A DNA stretch of 64,000 nucleotides from Bog-473 sp963751335 (GCA_963751335.1 CAVVUB010000004.1:310001-374000); one strand, 5' to 3'; shown: positions 1-9,713, counted from the stretch's first letter. Program-made: numbers and translations. The notes: generated by a model not told the origin, from the sequence alone.

Positions 1-1277
1 CGAACGCGGGGTGAGCGTGAATCCGATCTGTACACGGTAGGCCGGACGCTGGCCGTGCTCTGCATCGAATTCACCGGCTACCAGGACGAGAAGCGCTATG
101 CCACCAGGCTCCCGCCGGCAGAGGAGGTCCCGGTATTCCAACGCTACGAGTCGTTCCATCGGTTCCTGGAGAAGGCAACCGCGGCAGATCCACGGGCCGC
201 GGTTCCACGATGCCGCCGACATGTCAGAGCAACTCTTTGGCGTATTGCGTCAGGTGGTGGCGCGCCGACGGGGGAAGCCCGCCACCGGTCCCCAGCACGC
301 AGTTCACCGCCGAGCTAGGGCGCGTCTCGCGACGGCAATCCGTGGCCCTTCCTTCCGGCGCCTGCGGTCGATCCCACCGACGCGGCGGCTGGTGTGCTCA
401 CCACCGTGGCGCTCTTGGGGCGGGCCCAGCGGACCGCACTCCTCGAGTCAACGCCAAGGTCGACGGAGCTCAGTTTGAGCGTGGTCCGCTTCGCCATCGA
501 GGACGGAGAGCTCGAAACGGCCGAAAGCGAGCTGGAGTCTCCGGAGGCCCGCGCGAGTGGCTGGCACGCCGCCTGGTGGTACGGCGTACTCCGGCTGGCC
601 CAGGGCCGACCGGCCGAGAGCCAACCCTTCTTCGCCGCGGTGGCGGGCGAGCTCCCGGGTGAGCTGGCGCCGAAGCTGCGCCCTGGCGACGCCCTCGAGA
701 ACCAGGCGGCGTCCAACGGAAGCAGCTCGGCGCAGGCGGCCGTTACACGCCTGTGCTCAACGAGGCAGCCCGGTACTACAAGAGTCGTGGCCGAGACCGG
801 AACCAGGTTACGCCAGCGCCGGTTTCGGGCTGGCCAGGGTATTTCTGGCGCTGAGCGACCGCGAAGGCGCCGTGGCGGCGTTGCAACGCATCCCCAAGGC
901 CTCGAGCGCGTACGTGACCGCGCAGATCGCTTTGTGCCGAGTCCGGTGTGCCGTGGTCGAGCGCCGAGGCACCGGGCCTTGGCGACCTCGTGGCGACCTC
1001 GGCCGCGCTCGAGTACGTGACTATCGAAAACTCGGTGCGTCTCGCCTTGGCACGTGATCTGCATAGAACGCGCACTCGATCTTCTCCTCGCCCGCGAGGC
1101 AGATACGGATCCGGACCTCGTACTCGCCGCCGCGGAGCTGAGTGAGACTGGCCAGCGCGGACCGCGCTGGAGCGGAGACGTACCGGTCGTTAGCCAAGCT
1201 GGCGCCTTCGGAATCGGCGCGCTGTAGATCTGGTCGACCGGGCCAACGCAGTGCTGGCCCTCGGACACGTACGGTGA
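1..1277 (+). pseudogene. pknG: PknG-type Ser/Thr kinase, 3' part only, multiply frameshifted
   Basis: This is the C-terminal part of a PknG-like protein kinase; the rubredoxin-like and catalytic N-terminus would lie left of the window. Frame 1 opens with SDLYTVGRTLAVL and VFQRYESFHRFLEKATAADP, the end of the PknG kinase domain. The match then moves to frame 2 near 195 (DAADMSEQLFGVLRQVVA), frame 3 near 250 (PSTQFTAELG), frame 1 from about 310 to 700 (AWWYGVLRLAQG, LPGELAPKL, the TPR region) and frame 2 from about 780 (GYASAGFGLARVFLALSD). Frame 3 gives the probable C-terminus (VDRANAV) with a stop at 1275-1277. At least five indels are needed to restore one frame. PknG regulates central nitrogen and carbon metabolism through FHA proteins in mycobacteria. 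Family identity is firm; whether the gene is truly dead or only poorly sequenced cannot be told here. Confidence 0.8.
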
Positions 1278-1290
1278 AGGGAGTCAGCCA

Positions 1291-2274
1291 GTGAGCGTAG
1301 ACACCGAGCTCCATGAGGAAGTCTTCCCATGTGCGCGCCTGCGGGTCGCCCGTATTAGACGACGAGTTCTACTGCGAAGGCTGTGGTCTTCCGCGTCCGG
1401 GCCGGCGAGACGAGGAGGGTCGGGACTGCCCGGCGGCCGTGAGGAATGGGACCTCGAGGTCGTCGCCGCGGTGAGCGATCAGGGGCCTGCGCCGCCATCG
1501 CAACGAAGACACAGCCAGCATTGCCACGAGAGGACGGCCGTTGCCTGGCCATAGTCTGCGACGGAGTGGGCTCGACCGCACATCCGGACCTGGCGGCCCA
1601 CACGGCGGCGGACGCCGCGCACTGGCCGTGCTGCGCGCCCAGTCTCTTCGTCCTCGCGCTGGCCCGGGGCAGAGGTCGCGGGAACGGTACTGGTCGGACG
1701 CCTTCGCGGCGGCACAACGGGCCACCCTGGAGGTCCCGGATCAGGAACTCGGCGGGAAGGAGCTGTCACCCTCGACGACCATGGTGGTGGCACTGACCGC
1801 GCGCGGGGCCGTGGCGTAGTGGCCAATATCGGCGACAGTCGGGCTTATCTGCTGAACCGGTCCGTGGGTGTCAGCCGGACGCCTCACGGTCGACGACTCC
1901 TGGGCTCAGGACAGGATTGCCGAGGGCGTGGCCTCCGACCTGGCCTACGCGCATCCGGACACGCACACCATCACACGCTGGCTGGGAGGCGACGCCGACT
2001 CGACGAGCGCCGGCGGTGACCATCGTGGAGGTTGTACGAGCCGGCGCTCCTAGTAGTTTGCAGCGACGGCCTCTGGAACTACTTCGAGAAACCCGACGAC
2101 GCTCGGTGACCTTGTTCCTCGAGGGGTCAACGCCTCTCGAGATTGCCCAGCAGCCTGACGGAAGCTGCCCTCGGGGCGGGGGGCCGGGACAACATCACGG
2201 TCGCCGTCATCCCGATCACGCCCGCGCCACCGGGCGAGCAACACAGATCATTGAGGAAGAGAGCAACCCCATGA
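1291..2274 (+). pseudogene. PP2C-family Ser/Thr protein phosphatase, frameshifted
   Basis: PP2C (PPM) metal-dependent phosphatase, expected to reverse phosphorylation by the neighbouring PknG-type kinase. A short zinc-ribbon-like start (DDEFYCEGCGLPRPG) comes first. It is followed by the PP2C blocks SDQGLRRHRNED (around 1475), STTMVVALTARG and VANIGDSRAYLL (around 1770-1855), SWAQDRIAEGVASD (around 1900), VVCSDGLWNYFEKPDD (around 2050) and AGGRDNITVAVIPI (around 2180). These blocks lie in three different frames, so several indels separate them. The GTG at 1291 follows the pknG stop by 13 bases. The probable stop TGA (2272-2274) overlaps the ATG of the VWA gene, as expected for an operon. The order of motifs is complete, so the ancestral gene was full length (about 320 residues). 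Confidence 0.78.
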
Positions 2275-3582
2275 CGACCTTTGCCATCGAGTGTTTCCAA
2301 AACGAGTTTCTCGCCACAGGGCGCCGACACCATGCATGCAGTCTTGACGGTCACGGCATCGGGCATCGAGGAGCGGAGGGCGCGGCGGCGTGGTCGACGG
2401 AGGACCGGATCCGAGCTGCTCATCGTGGACACATCGGGATCGATGAAGAGGGGCGAATCTCTGCGGCAGCGACGCAGGGCGAACGTCGGCCGCCGTGGAC
2501 TGCCTCCCTGACGGCGTGTCCTTCGGGATCGTCAGTGGGAACCACGAGGCGGCGCTGATCTACCCGTTGGCCGGCTCGTTGGCCGTGTCTTCGGCGAAAG
2601 AGCGCGTCAGGAGGCCAAGGAGGCCACGAAGATCTCTCGAGGCCTATGGGCGGCACGGCCATCAGGAACGTGGTATCGGCCTGGCCACCGACGGTCCTCC
2701 ACCGCGACCGACCGGGTATCCGTCACGCCATCCTCCTGACCGACGGCAAGAACGAGAGCGAGGGACCCGAGGATTTCGAAGCAGGCTCTCGGCGATGCCT
2801 TGGGTGTCTTCGAGTGCGATTGTCGCGGCGTCGGGACGAACTGGATCGTCTCGGAGCTGCGCACGGTGGCCACCGACTCTTCTTGGCAGCGTGTGACCTC
2901 GTGGCGGACCCTGAGAATCTCGAGCTGGACTTCTCGACCATGATGGCGCAGTCGCTGCGCAAGCAGGTGGCGGCAGTGGCCTTACGGATCTGGATGCCCA
3001 AGGGGGCGCAGCTTCTCGATCTGACGCAGCTCCAGGAGGAAGAGGCGCCGTTGCCGCTGACCGGTACCCGGGTCGTGGTCGACGACCTGACATCGGAGTA
3101 CGGGACCGGTTCATGGGAGGACGAGAGCCGGGACTTCTACCTCGGCCTCAGGGTGCCGCTAGGCGAGATCGGCGAGGAAAGGCTCGGTGCGCGGGTCAGC
3201 CTGGTCGTCGACGGAGAGACGGCGGGACAGGCGCTCGTGCGGACGATCTGGACGGATGACACGGTGAAATCGACGCGGGTGAACCGCCGAGTGGCCCGAG
3301 CCATGAACGAGGAGGAGCTCGCCGTGCTGATCCAGGACGTGGTCGACTCGCACCGGGCCGGCGATCTGCGCCAGGCCACCGATCGAGCCGAAGATGCCTG
3401 GCGTATGGCGGACGCGGAAGGTAACGAAGGCGTCAAAGAACGGATCGCGACGATGTTCGACGAGGACCCGCTCACCGGGCGCCTCCGTCCCAAGTCCAAG
3501 GTCGACGAGGCCGTGTTGATGGACTTCGAGGTCGAATTCGACGAAGACGACGTGCGCGCCACGCGCGACCCGAGAGGAGTGA
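2271..3582 (+). pseudogene. VWA-domain protein of the PknG/FHA cassette, frameshifted in its N-terminal half
   Basis: Von Willebrand A domain protein, probably cytoplasmic, encoded next to PknG-like kinases and zinc-ribbon FHA proteins in many actinobacteria. The start MTTFAIECFQNEFLA is typical of the family. The MIDAS motif reads as LLIVDTSGSM near 2420, then VDCLPDGVSFGIV near 2495, GGTAIRNV near 2650 and ILLTDGKNESE near 2730, spread over all three frames. From about 2890 to 3580 one clean frame encodes the C-terminal half (LVADPENLELDF through DEAVLMDFEVEFDED). A TGA at 3580-3582, one frame away, is the likely original stop; in the present frame the reading runs on into the FHA gene. The biochemical role of this family is not established. 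Confidence 0.75.
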
Positions 3583-3584
3583 CG

Positions 3585-4259
3585 ATGCCTGCCACGTGCC
3601 CGAATGGGCACAGATCCTTGGCGACCGACTACTGCGACAGCTGTGGCGTGGCCATCGGAGCTCCGCCGGTTGAAGCGGCCGAAGAGGAGACGGCCTGTCC
3701 TAACTGCGGCTCGTAGACGGGTTCGGGTGAGTGCGTGCGCGGCCTGCGGGTTCGTGCTCGGCGCGGGCGACACGCTGGCCCTCTGGGTGTCCCAGCAATG
3801 GGAGGTGGTGGTCCGACCGGACCGCATCTACTTCGACATGCTGGAGCCCGACGGGATGGAGTTCCCGGCCGATCCGTACTCGGGACGGATCGGCCTCACC
3901 GGTGATCACGTCAGTATCGGCCGCTACAGCAAGGGCAAGGGCATCACGCCTGACATCGATCTTTCGTGTGACCTGGAGGACACCGGAGTGTCGCACCGGC
4001 ACGCCGTTCTGATGCGCCAGCCGTCCGGGAGCTGGGCTCTGGTCGACCAGGACTCAACGAACGGGTCGTTCCTCAACGCGGAGGAGGACCCCATCCCGCC
4101 GAATCAGCCGGTCGCGCTGTCCCACGGTGATCAGATCCACGTGGGGGCCTGGACGACGCTCACGCTCGAGCGACTCGGTCCTGGTGCACACCGGCCACAC
4201 CGACCAGGACAGTCGGCCGTCGAAGGACACCCGCAACATCGCCCACGGCCGTCGACAGG
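3585..4259 (+). pseudogene. Zinc-ribbon FHA-domain protein, frameshifted
   Basis: Forkhead-associated protein that binds phosphothreonine and is the likely partner or substrate of the PknG-type kinase, as GarA and related proteins are. The N-terminus is a zinc ribbon (MPATCPNGHRS, DYCDSCG), followed by a second pair of Cys pairs (ACPNCGS, CAACGF). The frame changes from 3 to 1 near 3700-3716. The FHA fold follows: HVSIGRYSKGKG, SCDLEDTGVSHRHAVL (the conserved GVSHRHA block), VDQDSTNGSFLN and HVGAWTTLTLERL. This architecture matches the FHA protein found beside VWA, PP2C and PknG genes in Streptomyces-type cassettes. The exact stop is unclear because no in-frame stop falls before the next gene; the end given is the base before the SARP start. 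Confidence 0.72.
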
Positions 4260-5047
4260 GTGGAGATCGACCTGCTCGGCCCGCTCCGCCTCCGGGTCAA
4301 GGGAGAAGACGCCGCTGTGACGGCCCACCTCGAACGTGCGGTCCTGGCCTACCTCGCACTCAATGTGGGCACATCGGTGTCGGTCGGCAACCTCGAGGCG
4401 GCTCTGTGGGGAGACCGCGAGCCCCAGAACTCGAACAAAGCGTTGCAGACGTACATCGTCAACCTGCGCAAGCGTATGCCCGAGGGAACGATCGAGACCG
4501 TCCCATCGGGTTATTGCCTGCAGGGCGCGCGGGATTCCGTGGACGTGGTTCGCTTCGAGCGCCGATGTGCCGCGAGGGCGGGCACTCCTGGCGTCGGGCT
4601 ATCCCGGGGCATCCGTAGCGCTGCTCACGAGCGCGCTCGAGCTGTGGCGCGGTGAACCGATTCCCGACTTGTCAGAGTGGCCGGAGTGGACGGCCGTCAC
4701 CGTGGGATTGCGCGAGCGCCACGCCTGCGCCGAGGAGGACCGCTTCGACGGGCGACTGCAACTCGGCGACCACGAGGCCCTGGTGCCCGATCTCTACCCC
4801 GCCGTCGAGGCCCAGCCCGCTGCGCCAGCGCCGCTGGGCCCAACTGATGCTGGCGCTCTATCGCTGCAACCGGCAGAAGGAAGCGAGCAACGAGTTTCGC
4901 CGTTTGGGTTCGGTCCTCGAAGAGTACGGCTTCGAGCAGTCGCCCGAGCTGGTGACGTTGGAGGAAGGGATCGTGTTGAACCGCCCCGAGTTGCAGTGGA
5001 TACCGCCCCGCGAGCCGGGAGATGGGCCACCGCCGACGGCGGCCTGA
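4260..5047 (+). pseudogene. SARP-type regulator: OmpR-like HTH plus BTAD, frameshifted
   Basis: DNA-binding regulator of the AfsR/SARP family. The GTG at 4260 opens VEIDLLGPLRLRVKG, the usual first strand of the winged-helix domain. YLALNVGTSVSVGNLEAALWG and LQTYIVNLRKRMPEG complete the OmpR-type wing. The bacterial transcriptional activator domain follows after a frame change near 4570-4600 (GASVALLTSALELWRGEP, GLRERHACAEEDRF) and another near 4800 (LMLALYRCNRQKEASNEFRRL, LEEYGFEQSPELVTLEEGI). The stop is at 5045-5047, giving a stand-alone protein of about 260 residues with no ATPase or TPR extension. It closes the signalling cassette. The next 246 bases up to the MFS gene hold nothing I can identify. 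Confidence 0.72.
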
Positions 5048-5293
5048 CGCGAGCGCGCGGCGGGGCATCTCGACGGAGGACCTGTGTGTCGGCCGTCGGA
5101 GTCACCTGGCCATGCGGCATGTGACAGGGACGTACGCATGGATGGCGGTGCAGACGTCGCAGGCTTCCCGGCGCCGGCCGACGTCGATTTTGCCCAGGGT
5201 GGCGCGACCGAGGTCGCGTCACTCGGACCAGGAGACTCGCCGCACTGAAGCCAAGAACGTACCGGCCGAGAAGAACCTGACGCGTACATTGGC

Positions 5294-6667
5294 ATGGTGG
5301 CGATGCCCCCCAAGGTCGAGCAGTTCAAGGACATGGCGCGGCAAGCCGTCCACGACGTGTTCGACCAGGCGCATCCGATCGGCCGACTCTCGCTGGTGCA
5401 ATCGGCGATGCTGGGCGGGGACACGCTGGTCACCATCTCACTGGCCGGATCGTTGTTCTTCTCGATCTCGCCGAGCGCGGCCGATCACCAGGTCTTGCTG
5501 TACCTCCTCTTCACGATCGCGCCCTTCGCCATCGTCTCGCCGCTCCTGGGCCCGCTCATCGACCGGAGCCGGGGAGCCCGCCGGCTCATGGTCGTGTCCT
5601 CGGGGGTGGGGCGGGCGATCTTGTGCCCGCTGATGGCCACCCACATCCACAGCTTCCTGCTGTTTCCGCTGGCCTTCCTCGTCCTCGTCTGCTCGAAGCT
5701 GTACCTGGTCACCAAGGGCGCGTTGGTCCCCGAGATGTCCGCACTCCAGGGCGCCGACGAATCAGGGGAGCAGACGGGTTACGCCACGCTGAACGCGCGG
5801 CTCACCCTGATCGGCACGGCGAGCGGGTTCATCGTGTCGGTGCCGGGCGTCATCCTCTACAAGCTGGGTGGCTCGGCCGCCGTGCTGATCTTCGCCACGC
5901 TCGTGTTCATCGCCGCCGCCGTCGCCGGCACCCGGCTCCCGGTCTTGAGCGGGGGTCGCGGAGAGACAGCATGGACCGACAAGACAACCGCGGTGCGCGA
6001 GTTCGGCCAGGCCAACCAGGAGCAGGCGGCCCGGGAGCAAGACCTCATTCGCCTGCAGCCGGTGGCCCATCCCGAGGTGATGCTCGGGTTGACCGCCATG
6101 TGCATCGTGCGCGGGCTGACCGGGTTCATGACCTTCATGCTCGCCTTCGGTCTGCGGCGCATGAAGGGGGTCGGCCTCGAGTGGTACGGCTTCGTCCTGG
6201 TCGGCACGGGGGCCGGCGCCATCATCGGCCTCGTCCTGGTCGGGCGGCTGCGCAAGCGGCTGAGCGAACAGCAGCTGCTGTTGTCCTCGCTCTGGCTCAT
6301 CGCCATTTCGGCTGCCGGTTGCGCCGTCTGGGGCACCCTGTTCGCCCAGGTCGTCCTCGCCTTCACCGTCGGACTTTGCGGTGCGGTGGCCCAGCCCTCG
6401 TTCGACGCCATGACCCAGCGCTACATCCCGATCTCGGCGCAGGGCCGCGCCTTCGCCCGCTTCGGCATGCGCCAGCAGCTGGTGTGGGTGATCGGGTCGC
6501 TGATCCCGTTGATCATCGCCTTCACACTCCCGCAGGGCGACGCCACCATGGCGGTGCTGGCCGCGCTGGGCGGGCTCTCCTACGTGTCGGGACGACGGGC
6601 CATGCAGGCCCCGCGCTTCATCCACCGCGACTTCCGGGAGCTGCCCGGAAGCGAGTCGGCCTCCTAG
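5294..6667 (+). CDS. MFS transporter
   Basis: Integral membrane protein of 457 residues with about twelve hydrophobic segments in two halves, the layout of the major facilitator superfamily. The loop after segment 2 reads GPLIDRSRGARRLM, a recognisable form of the MFS motif A. A hydrophilic central loop (about residues 215-255, DKTTAVREFGQANQEQA) separates the two halves. The substrate cannot be inferred. GTG at 5294 is used; an ATG two codons later is equally possible. This is the first gene in the window with an undisturbed frame. Its stop shares the bases CTAG (6664-6667) with the stop of the convergent pckG. Confidence 0.8.
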   Translation: MVAMPPKVEQFKDMARQAVHDVFDQAHPIGRLSLVQSAMLGGDTLVTISLAGSLFFSISPSAADHQVLLYLLFTIAPFAIVSPLLGPLIDRSRGARRLMVVSSGVGRAILCPLMATHIHSFLLFPLAFLVLVCSKLYLVTKGALVPEMSALQGADESGEQTGYATLNARLTLIGTASGFIVSVPGVILYKLGGSAAVLIFATLVFIAAAVAGTRLPVLSGGRGETAWTDKTTAVREFGQANQEQAAREQDLIRLQPVAHPEVMLGLTAMCIVRGLTGFMTFMLAFGLRRMKGVGLEWYGFVLVGTGAGAIIGLVLVGRLRKRLSEQQLLLSSLWLIAISAAGCAVWGTLFAQVVLAFTVGLCGAVAQPSFDAMTQRYIPISAQGRAFARFGMRQQLVWVIGSLIPLIIAFTLPQGDATMAVLAALGGLSYVSGRRAMQAPRFIHRDFRELPGSESAS

Positions 6668-8457
6668 CCCAGCCGCTTCTCGAGCGCGTCCACCTGCTCG
6701 CTCAGCGCTTCGGGAAGGCGATCGCCGAACTTCGAGTAGTACTCCCGGATGAGTGGCACCTCGGCCCGCCAACCCTCGGTGTCGACCCGGAGCAGCTCCT
6801 CCATGTCGTCCTTGGAGACGTCGATGCTCCCGATGTCGATGCCGCCCGGAGCAGGCACCGCGCCGATCGGTGTGTCGAGGGCCTCGCCCTCACCGATGAC
6901 CCGGTTGAAGATCCACTCGAGCACCCGCGAGTTCTCGCCGTAGCCCGGCCAGAGGAACTTGCCGTCCTCGCCCTTGCGGAACCAGTTCACGTAGAAGATC
7001 TTCGGCAGCTTCCCGGGGTCGGGCGCCGTCGCCCCGATGCGCAGCCAATGTGAGAAGTAGTCGGCCATGTTGTACCCGCAGAACGGCAGCATGGCGAAGG
7101 GGTCCCGACGCAGGTTGCCGACGGCACCCGCCTGGGCCGCCGTCGTCTCCGACGCCATGATGGAGCCGAGGAACACCCCGTGCTCCCAGTCGTTGGACTG
7201 GAACACGAGCGGCACCACCGAGGCGCGGCGGCCGCCGAAGAGAATGGCGCTGATCGGGACGCCCCTGGGGTCTTCCCACTCGGGGGCGATGGCCGGGTCC
7301 TGGCTGGCCGGTGCCGTGAACCGCGCGTTCGGGTGCGCGGCGGGCGTGCCCGATTCGGGCGTCCAGTCGTTGCCCTTCCAGTCGGTCAGGTGGGCCGGTG
7401 CCTCGTCGGTCATGCCCTCCCACCAGATGTCGCCGTCGTCGGTGAGCGCGGTGTTGGTGAAGATGCAGTTGCCGTCGAGGGTGAGGATGGCGTTCGGGTT
7501 GGTGTGGGTGTTCGTTCCCGGTGCGACGCCGAAGAAGCCGGCCTCGGGGTTGATGGCGTAGAGGCGGCCGTCGTCGCCGAACTTCATCCAGCAGATGTCG
7601 TCGCCGACCGTCTCGACCTTCCACCCCTCGATCGAAGGGATGAGCATGGCGAGATTGGTCTTGCCACAGGCGGAGGGGAAGGCGCCCGTGACGTAACGGG
7701 TTTCGCCGTCGGGCGAGGTCAGCTTCAAGATGAGCATGTGCTCGGCCATCCAGCCGGCGTCGCGGGCCATGACCGACGCGATGCGCAGCGCGAAGCACTT
7801 CTTCCCCAAGAGGGCGTTGCCGCCGTAGCCCGACCCGAACGAGATGATCTCGCGGGTCTCGGGGAAGTGAACGATGTACTTGTTCTCGGCATCGCAGGGC
7901 CACGGGACATCGGCCTGTCCTGACTCGAGCGGCGCGCCAACGGAATGGAGGCAGGGCACGAACACGCCGTCCTCGCCGAGGACTTCGAGGGCGCCCGTGC
8001 CCATACGGGTCATGATCCGCATGGAGACGGCCACGTAGGCCGAGTCGGTCAACTGCACACCGATGTGGGCGATGTCCGAGCCGAGCGGGCCCATGGAGAA
8101 CGGAACCACGTACATGGTCCGGCCCTTCATGCAGCCCTCGAAGAGGCCGTCGAGGAAATCGCGCATCTCCTCGGGATCGCGCCAGTTGTTGGTGGGTCCG
8201 GCGTCGATCTCCTTCTCGGAGCAGATGTAGGTGCGGTCCTCGACCCGGGCCACGTCGCCGGGGTCCGAGTGGGCCCAGTAGCTGTTGGGCCGCTTGGCGT
8301 CGGAGAGCTTGGTGAAGGTGCCCGCGTCGACGAGCTCTTGGCAGAGCCGGTCGTACTCGTCGGCCGAGCCGTCGCACCACTCGATTCGGTCGGGCGTGGT
8401 CAGTGCGGCCACCTTCTCGACCCAAGCCAGGAGATTCGCGTTCTTCGTCGGCGCCAT
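6664..8457 (-). CDS. pckG: Phosphoenolpyruvate carboxykinase (GTP)
   Basis: Converts oxaloacetate and GTP to PEP, CO2 and GDP, the entry step of gluconeogenesis. The 597-residue protein has the length of GTP-type PEPCKs. Near residues 255-266 it carries the kinase loop FPSACGKTNLAML with the reactive Cys of the GTP class. The upstream block SFGSGYGGNALLGKKCFALR and the C-terminal NWFRKGEDGKFLWPGYGENSRV are also diagnostic. I chose ATG at 8457 rather than the longer extension to 8553, because MAPTKNANLLAWVEKVA is a natural N-terminus and an AGAAGGAG ribosome site lies about 15 bases upstream. It is divergent from thiL, with a 62-base gap between the two starts, and convergent with the MFS gene. 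Confidence 0.96.
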   Translation of the reverse strand: MAPTKNANLLAWVEKVAALTTPDRIEWCDGSADEYDRLCQELVDAGTFTKLSDAKRPNSYWAHSDPGDVARVEDRTYICSEKEIDAGPTNNWRDPEEMRDFLDGLFEGCMKGRTMYVVPFSMGPLGSDIAHIGVQLTDSAYVAVSMRIMTRMGTGALEVLGEDGVFVPCLHSVGAPLESGQADVPWPCDAENKYIVHFPETREIISFGSGYGGNALLGKKCFALRIASVMARDAGWMAEHMLILKLTSPDGETRYVTGAFPSACGKTNLAMLIPSIEGWKVETVGDDICWMKFGDDGRLYAINPEAGFFGVAPGTNTHTNPNAILTLDGNCIFTNTALTDDGDIWWEGMTDEAPAHLTDWKGNDWTPESGTPAAHPNARFTAPASQDPAIAPEWEDPRGVPISAILFGGRRASVVPLVFQSNDWEHGVFLGSIMASETTAAQAGAVGNLRRDPFAMLPFCGYNMADYFSHWLRIGATAPDPGKLPKIFYVNWFRKGEDGKFLWPGYGENSRVLEWIFNRVIGEGEALDTPIGAVPAPGGIDIGSIDVSKDDMEELLRVDTEGWRAEVPLIREYYSKFGDRLPEALSEQVDALEKRLG

Positions 8458-8519
8458 CGTTGGGGGATCTGCTCCTTCTTCGGGCCAGTTTCGGTGGGCT
8501 CTAATGCTAGGCATGAGCC

Positions 8520-9470
8520 GTGGGATCCCCCAAACCAACGGACCTGCCACCAATCGCCGGAGAGGACGATCTGCTGCAGTTTATTCGAGGGATCCTGGGA
8601 AACGGGATCGAGGCGTTCGGCTTGCGGGACGACGCCGCGCTGGTCGAGGTCCCCGGCGGTGGACCGCTTGTCGTCTCGGTCGACAGCGTGGTCGAGGGGG
8701 TGCACGTCGATCTCTCGCTGTGTACCCCGGCTGACGTGGGATGGAAGGCCCTCATGGGTGCCGTGAGCGACCTGGCCGCCATGGGCGCGTCACCGGTCGC
8801 TGCACTCGTTGCACTCTGTGTGCCAGGGGGATCGGGAAACGGCGAGGTGGCCCTCGGAGTGACGCGAGGGGTGGCCGAGGCGTCGGCGGCCGCGGGATGC
8901 CCGGTCGTCGGCGGTGACGTGTCGGGTGCCGGCCAGTTGATGGTGGCCGTGACGGTGCTGGGCTGGGTTCGCGAGGGCGGGCGTCCGGTGACCCGGGCCG
9001 GGGCGGCACCGGGAGATGCCATCTTGGTCACCGGTCCGTGTGGCGGATCGGCGGCGGGGCTTCGCCAACTGCGCACCCATTCCGGTCTGGGCCAGGCGTA
9101 CCGCCGTCCCGTGGCCCGCCTCCGCGAGGGCGACACGGCGCGGCGGTTCGGGGCCAAGGCCATGATCGACGTCTCCGACGGCCTTGCGCTCGACCTGCAC
9201 CGCTTGGCCGACGCCTCGGGCCTGGGTTTCGAGCTGGGCGATGTCCCGGTGGCCCAAGGAGCGACCCTGGAGGAGGCCTTGGGCGGTGGGGAGGACTACG
9301 AGCTGTTGCTGACCGTGTCGGCGGCGGACCAGGAAACGCTGGCTGCGGCGTTCGATGCGCAGGGCCTCCGTCCACCGGTGCGCATCGGGGTCACGGTGGC
9401 GGACGCCGCGGTGCGCACACTCGAGGGTGATCCTCTGCCTCGTCTGGGTTGGCAGCACACGCTCGGCTGA
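8520..9470 (+). CDS. thiL: Thiamine-monophosphate kinase
   Basis: ATP-dependent phosphorylation of thiamine monophosphate to thiamine diphosphate, the last step of cofactor synthesis, in the cytoplasm. The 316-residue protein has the AIR-synthase-like fold of the PurM/ThiL family. Visible blocks are LRDDAALVEVP and VSVDSVVEGVHVDL (Mg/ATP-binding aspartates), MGAVSDLAAMGASP, VVGGDVSGAG and AMIDVSDGLALDLHRLAD. GTG at 8520 starts the frame; the ATG at 8513 is in another frame. It stands alone with no other thi gene in the window and converges on rpmB. Confidence 0.93.
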   Translation: MGSPKPTDLPPIAGEDDLLQFIRGILGNGIEAFGLRDDAALVEVPGGGPLVVSVDSVVEGVHVDLSLCTPADVGWKALMGAVSDLAAMGASPVAALVALCVPGGSGNGEVALGVTRGVAEASAAAGCPVVGGDVSGAGQLMVAVTVLGWVREGGRPVTRAGAAPGDAILVTGPCGGSAAGLRQLRTHSGLGQAYRRPVARLREGDTARRFGAKAMIDVSDGLALDLHRLADASGLGFELGDVPVAQGATLEEALGGGEDYELLLTVSAADQETLAAAFDAQGLRPPVRIGVTVADAAVRTLEGDPLPRLGWQHTLG

Positions 9471-9473
9471 AGG

Positions 9474-9493
9474 AGCCCGAACTGTTCGGGGCT
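9474..9493. terminator. Candidate bidirectional hairpin between thiL and rpmB
   Basis: The sequence AGCCCGAACTGTTCGGGGCT folds into a short stem with a three-base loop and one bulged G. It lies immediately after the thiL stop and against the rpmB stop, where a shared terminator for convergent genes would be expected. There is no U-tract, so intrinsic termination is uncertain. Confidence 0.3.
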
Positions 9494-9713
9494 AGCTCCC
9501 GGAGCTGGGCTGGTAGTTCCGGCGCACGGGCTTGGTCACCTTGCCGGCCCGGATGCACGACGTGCAGACGTGCACGCGCTTGGGTGCACCGTCAACCACG
9601 GCGCGCACCCGTTGCACGTTGGGATTCCAGCGCCGCTTGGTGCGCCGGTGCGAGTGGCTCACGTTCATGCCGAACGAGGGCTTCTTGCCACAGATGTCGC
9701 ACACTGCTGCCAT
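9492..9713 (-). CDS. rpmB: 50S ribosomal protein L28
   Basis: Small ribosomal protein of 73 residues. MAAVCDICGKKPSFGMNVSH and the second pair HVCTSCIRAGKV give the two CxxC zinc pairs of the C+ form of L28, together with the basic stretch SHRRTKRRWNPN. The ATG at 9713 is preceded by an AAGGTTCTCC-like purine stretch and fits the family N-terminus; the upstream in-frame codons do not. It is transcribed alone, divergently from the DAK2 gene. Confidence 0.95.
   Translation of the reverse strand: MAAVCDICGKKPSFGMNVSHSHRRTKRRWNPNVQRVRAVVDGAPKRVHVCTSCIRAGKVTKPVRRNYQPSSGS

Noticed and set aside
2646..3716. A VWA protein fused to a zinc ribbon at its C-terminus
   Set aside because: The zinc ribbon starts with its own ATG at 3585 and belongs to the FHA protein. 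An out-of-frame TGA at 3580-3582 is the likely original VWA stop.
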